Origin: DATMFV01 sp964651005
Lineage (GTDB): Bacteria > Verrucomicrobiota > Verrucomicrobiia > Chthoniobacterales > Chthoniobacteraceae
Reading direction: 5' to 3'
Length of the DNA stretch: 31,127 nt
NCBI GenBank assembly: GCA_964651005.1
Contig: CAZYVL010000020.1
Span: forward strand, 1-31,127
Part shown: in pieces, positions 27,284-31,127 of the stretch
Layout: each line of letters starts with the position of its first letter
How positions within the stretch are numbered: the stretch's first letter is position 1
Program-made: the position numbers and the translations under genes
The notes under the pieces: generated by a model
The model's database searches: none
What the model was told of the DNA's origin: nothing
Seen by the model: the letters and a program-made list of their open reading frames with translations, nothing else

Positions 27284-30200
27284 CTAGAGTTTCAGCCAGT
27301 TGGCCGGGATCGGCTGCGGGTTGGCGATGCCGGGGCCGGAAATCTTCAACACCGGCGCTTCTCCCTTCCAGACCACCTGATCGCTGGGGAAGGCGCGCCA
27401 GAGCCCGGTGTTCGGGCAGGTCTTCTCCCGCGTGCGGACATCCGCGTAGGCGATCTGAATCTGGTGCGGCCCCTTGGCCAGCGCCACCGACCAGTTGCCC
27501 CCACCCTGCCAGGTGAAGTCAGGGTTCCACCGCACGCCGTCGATCATGACCTGAAGATCGTAACCCGGAACCTGCGAACGGTCGTGGGCCAGTTCCACGG
27601 GCGGATGGAAGGTGTAGACGCCCTCGGCGGGAACGTCGAGATAGCCGTGGTAGCGGACGCCAAAATAGCGGTCGCCCTCGCGCAGCGGCGTGAAATCCGC
27701 CGGATTGAGCAATCCCTGCACATTCACGGTCTTCTGCGCGGGCGTTTCCGCCGGGTTATCGAGGAAGGAGAAGAGCCGCATCCAGGTATCCTGGAGGAAA
27801 TCCATCTTCAACCCGGAACGGAGCGTCGCCGCGTTGACGGTTGCCGCCGGGAGCGGCTCCTTCTTCTCAAACGCCGCATACTGGATCTCACTATAGAGCG
27901 TCCCATCGACCCGGAACGGGGTGAAGCTACCCGGGGGAATCTCCCCGCGCACCGTCCGCGCCTTCACCAGCGTCGATTTGTCGAGTGGGAACGGGGCGGT
28001 GTAGAGGGTGGTCCCCGGCGCGCCCGGAACGGGGTCCGAGCCGTCGAGCGTGTAGTAAACCTGCGCGCCTTTGTCGGGCGCGGAGAGGGTGATCGTCGTC
28101 TGGCCGATGAAGACCGGCGCGGCGGGCGCGATGACCGGCAACTGGAGCGGACGCAAGATCGGCGTCGTCTTGAGACCACCGGGGCCGCTCTCGAAGGCGA
28201 AGTCGCGGGCACCCTCGGCGACCGGTTTTCCTCCGAAGGAGGCGGCATCGAGCACCAGGCCGCGCACCCCCTTGGAATCCTTCACCACGACGAAGAGCGA
28301 AGCCTCTGCGGAGAGTCCGCCACCGGAGAATTTTCCGGGCTTTTTGCCGGATGCAACGAAGGCGGAAATCTCCCCGCCACCGGGCAGCGGCGCTTTAAAG
28401 CCCGCGCTGTCATGGCCCAGGCCCGGGACCGCTTTGGCGTCGGCCGCGATGTCCGCCTCTCCCTGCTGCTTCGGATGGACCAGCGCCAACCCGGCGAAGA
28501 CCGGGGCTCCTTCCGCCTTGATTTCGAAGACATCGTGCGTCCACTGGAGACTTTTCGGGAAGCGGGTGCTTCGGACGGCAAACTCACCCCCCTTTGCCAC
28601 TTTCCCCGGCAATTTTCCGCCCCGGGTGGAGCCGACCGTAACGGGGGTATTGGCAAAAAAGCGCGACTCCATCCCCGCGTAATCGCCGGGAGGAAGATCG
28701 AGCGCGTTGGAAGCAGAGTCCGTAGTCGCCGACTCGCCGTCGGGGATCGTCAGCGTGGCCGTGATGCGGTAGTTTTGCGGCGCCCTCGCCGCGTCGTCGC
28801 CCGGGGCGATGCGATCCGCGGCGATCCAGAGATCCGCCGGGCGGTACTGGATGAGGAAGCGCCGCGTTTCCACGATCCCGTGGGGGTTTGCTTCCCCGTC
28901 CTTGCCCTTGCCCCCGTACGGCCCCTGCCACAACGCTTCGGCCAGATCAAAGTCTCGGCCCGAATACCACCGGACATTGAGCGGGTCCCGGGCGGATTCC
29001 GTAAGCCGGTCCGTCTTGCTGCCCGGTTTGAAGAGCGGTTTGCCCAGCTCCACGCTTGGCGTGTCCCGGTCAAGCGCGACACCGCCCAGGTAAAGCATCG
29101 GCGTCCCCTTGCCCGCGAGGAAAACGCAGGCCTGGTCCAGCGGGTTCGAGCTTGGGTGGTCCGTCGGCGGGGACATCATGTGCGCGCTCGAATGGCTGCC
29201 GCCCCAGCGGTTGCGCAGGTAGTAGAGGCCCGCGTACGGCATGAAGTCGGAGACCACACGTGGCTCCCCCGCCTTGGCCGTCTCGCTGGCGTAAAATTTC
29301 TGCAACCGCGCCATGTTCCCCTCCCGGTCGCCGAAGGCCGCCTCCAGAACCGCCCGCACCTCGGGGTCCTTGTAAACGGAAACGTCCTCGTACATCTCCT
29401 TCGGCGCCACCCAGCCGCCGCGCTGGCGGTTTTCAGGGTCGGAAAGAAACGCCTGTTCGAAGCCGTCCTTGTAAATGCGATGCGTCAGGCCGTTGGCCGT
29501 CAGGTGGCGCACCTGGAAGCGCGTCATCTCCGCGAAGCGGTCCTTGAGCTGACGCTCCAGCATGGGAGAAATCCAGTCCGGGTGCCGCGCGAACATATCG
29601 TAATACGCAATGCCCAGGCGCATGTGCATCGAGATGTGGCCGTCGTCGCCGATTTCCGTCATCGAGCCGTCCCGCGTGGTGTTGTAGCTGGTGACGCGCT
29701 CGAAGTGGTCCTGCGTTTCGCGCATCAACCGTTCGCCCGCCGTGAAATCGCGGAGGCTCTCCACCGCGCAATAGGCCGCGTTGAGCGCGTTGAACGTATG
29801 GTTGAAGACGGTCTTGCGCGCCACCCTCCAGTACGGCGGCGCGTATTCCTCCTGCGCCAGCATCAGGATGCGCGCCAGCGTCTCGGGAGGAAGCTGCGAG
29901 ACAAACTTCGGCTGGAGCCGGGCTGTCTCCGCCAGCTCGAAGACGAAGAAGTTCCAGACCTGGAGCGGCTCCTTCACAAAATAGTCGCGCATGTCGAACG
30001 ACGAGGCATCGGCCACGCGGATGAAGTTCATGTTGAAGTCGTCGCTCACCTCCACCCACCGGGCAAGATACCGGGCGTCGCCGGTTTCCCGGTAGGCGGT
30101 CAAAAGCGGACGGCCAAAGCGGTTGGCGCCTGAGCAGGCTTTGCCCCACGAGGCAAAAGCCTTCTCCATTTCATCCGAGGGGGTGAACCCCCACGGAATG

Positions 30201-31127
30201 AGGCCCGGCTTGTACGAAACCATCACCAGCCCGTTCCGCTTGCCGCCACGGCCAAGGCAGAACTTGTCCTTGAGCATGTCGTCGGCCTCTTTCTCGTAAT
30301 AGGCGCCCGCGATTTCGTTGCCCCAGAGATTCTTCGTCCCCGCGATGCGCTGGAACCAGAGATCGCGGTAGAGCGCCAAGGCTTCCCCGTACTTGCGCGC
30401 TTCATAGGCGGCCCGCACCGCGGCCAGGTGCGGCAGGCTCAGGTCCATCAATCCGAAGAAACGCTTGGCGAGCTTCTCCAGGTTCGCCGGCGTGTTGCGC
30501 GAGGCAAATTCGGCGCTTCGCTTCGCGCTGTCGGGCTGCTCCGGCACGGCATAAGTCGGGAGAAACTCGCTAAACGGAAGCCAGCCGCCCAGCCCCGCCG
30601 GAATCGTCTCCCCCACATGCGGGCCGTTCGCGACCGGATGGAAGACCACCTCTGCGGCATTGCCCTCATCGAGCATGACGATCGCGCTCCCGACGATCTT
30701 TCGTTTTTCATCAAGCACCGTAAGGACCCGGGGCGTGCCGACGCCGGCGTCCGAACGCATCACTTTCACCTCGTCGATGTTATGCGGCCCATGCAGGTCG
30801 ATCTCGATGCAGACGTTGGTCGGCCCCCCCGCCGCGTCGTAAGTGGGCGCCCGCTTGCCCTCCTCAAGAGGATTGAGCTTCCCGTTGAGGATGTGGCGCA
30901 TCCGCGATTCCTCAACCGGGACGCGCCGACGGCCCATCGCCGTGATGGATCGCTCTCCGGTGATCGCGCTTCCGCCGGAATAGGCTTCGAGATCGCAGAA
31001 GACATCCCGCCCGATCGTGGGAGCCTCGTAGCGGATATAACGCCCGCTGACACCCGCAACCGCAGGCAAGGCGGAGGCGAGCAGCCCCGCCACCCCGCAA
31101 GCAAGGGGAAGAACGGAAAAGGAGAAG
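27284..31127 (-). CDS. Giant exported heparinase II/III-like multidomain protein (5' end cut by window edge)
   Basis: The frame is open through the right edge: before the GTG at 31093 it continues as FSFSVLPLACGVAGLL, a signal peptide, so the true start is outside the window. About 1281 residues are visible. Counting from 31093: a discoidin-like region to about residue 160, a helical lyase-like region about 180-640 (FNHTFNALNAAYCAVESL, HMRLGIAYYDMF), then a beta region. In the latter the family's HGH segment reads GGSHSSAHMMSPP. A chitobiase C-terminal-type domain (ITLSAPDKGAQVYYTLDGSDP) lies near 985-1055 and a PA14-like domain (FGVRYHGYLDVPAEGVYTF) near 1095-1250. These additions usually bind sugars. 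The likely role is binding and cleaving an acidic polysaccharide at the cell surface; catalysis is unproven. First visible gene of the cluster. Confidence 0.8.
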   Translation of the reverse strand, partial: FSFSVLPLACGVAGLLASALPAVAGVSGRYIRYEAPTIGRDVFCDLEAYSGGSAITGERSITAMGRRRVPVEESRMRHILNGKLNPLEEGKRAPTYDAAGGPTNVCIEIDLHGPHNIDEVKVMRSDAGVGTPRVLTVLDEKRKIVGSAIVMLDEGNAAEVVFHPVANGPHVGETIPAGLGGWLPFSEFLPTYAVPEQPDSAKRSAEFASRNTPANLEKLAKRFFGLMDLSLPHLAAVRAAYEARKYGEALALYRDLWFQRIAGTKNLWGNEIAGAYYEKEADDMLKDKFCLGRGGKRNGLVMVSYKPGLIPWGFTPSDEMEKAFASWGKACSGANRFGRPLLTAYRETGDARYLARWVEVSDDFNMNFIRVADASSFDMRDYFVKEPLQVWNFFVFELAETARLQPKFVSQLPPETLARILMLAQEEYAPPYWRVARKTVFNHTFNALNAAYCAVESLRDFTAGERLMRETQDHFERVTSYNTTRDGSMTEIGDDGHISMHMRLGIAYYDMFARHPDWISPMLERQLKDRFAEMTRFQVRHLTANGLTHRIYKDGFEQAFLSDPENRQRGGWVAPKEMYEDVSVYKDPEVRAVLEAAFGDREGNMARLQKFYASETAKAGEPRVVSDFMPYAGLYYLRNRWGGSHSSAHMMSPPTDHPSSNPLDQACVFLAGKGTPMLYLGGVALDRDTPSVELGKPLFKPGSKTDRLTESARDPLNVRWYSGRDFDLAEALWQGPYGGKGKDGEANPHGIVETRRFLIQYRPADLWIAADRIAPGDDAARAPQNYRITATLTIPDGESATTDSASNALDLPPGDYAGMESRFFANTPVTVGSTRGGKLPGKVAKGGEFAVRSTRFPKSLQWTHDVFEIKAEGAPVFAGLALVHPKQQGEADIAADAKAVPGLGHDSAGFKAPLPGGGEISAFVASGKKPGKFSGGGLSAEASLFVVVKDSKGVRGLVLDAASFGGKPVAEGARDFAFESGPGGLKTTPILRPLQLPVIAPAAPVFIGQTTITLSAPDKGAQVYYTLDGSDPVPGAPGTTLYTAPFPLDKSTLVKARTVRGEIPPGSFTPFRVDGTLYSEIQYAAFEKKEPLPAATVNAATLRSGLKMDFLQDTWMRLFSFLDNPAETPAQKTVNVQGLLNPADFTPLREGDRYFGVRYHGYLDVPAEGVYTFHPPVELAHDRSQVPGYDLQVMIDGVRWNPDFTWQGGGNWSVALAKGPHQIQIAYADVRTREKTCPNTGLWRAFPSDQVVWKGEAPVLKISGPGIANPQPIPANWLKL

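Noticed and set aside
26405..30133. Long open frame (1242 codons) on the plus strand
   Set aside because: It lies antisense to the GH95 and giant lyase-like genes, whose families are recognisable. Its translation is Arg/Pro/Gly-rich with no known motifs, as expected for the shadow of GC-rich genes.

Overview
The window looks like a GC-rich chromosomal scaffold from the Verrucomicrobiota. This is inference from the style of the proteins (a six-domain ribosomal protein S1, families of exported heparinase-like and GH95 enzymes) and from the absence of Shine-Dalgarno motifs at every start I inspected; no rRNA is present to confirm it. Both edges cut genes: thiC at the left (3' end missing) and a giant exported lyase-like protein at the right (5' end missing). 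A run of 100 N at 11792-11891 is an assembly gap of unknown true size.

The left part (1-18.9 kb) is mostly housekeeping. thiC (minus) has its own promoter and a thiamine pyrophosphate riboswitch with an extended P3 arm. Upstream of it on the same strand lies a membrane glycosyltransferase of the GT-C/PMT type. Divergent from that is a 1687-residue tetratricopeptide protein with an embedded C39-like cysteine peptidase domain and a C-terminal membrane segment, followed by rpsA with a strong intrinsic terminator. Next come a small exported protein of unknown function (minus), a glutaredoxin running into the N gap, the 3' part of an ExoD-family membrane protein, a thiamine-diphosphate 2-keto acid decarboxylase (minus), rmuC, an exported GH9-like glycosidase with an N-terminal F5/8-type domain, and a TPMT-type methyltransferase (minus).

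The right part (19.2-31.1 kb) is a single-strand (minus) carbohydrate-degradation cluster with gaps of 24 to 78 bases. In transcription order it holds a very large heparinase II/III-like multidomain protein, a GH95 enzyme (alpha-L-fucosidase or alpha-L-galactosidase type), and three tandem paralogous heparinase II/III-family proteins. Two of the paralogs have signal peptides and the last has none. No transporter, sulfatase or regulator of the cluster is inside the window, so the substrate can only be guessed: a polymer with both uronic acid and L-fucose or L-galactose.

The most interesting non-coding signal is a 43-base block upstream of the GH9-like gene, with two CGCAAAATC units exactly 21 bases apart, the geometry of an AraC-family operator. 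It is repeated 3.2 kb downstream (38 of 43 positions identical). There it is followed by what looks like a relic of the 5' end of the GH9-like gene joined to the relic of its 3' end.
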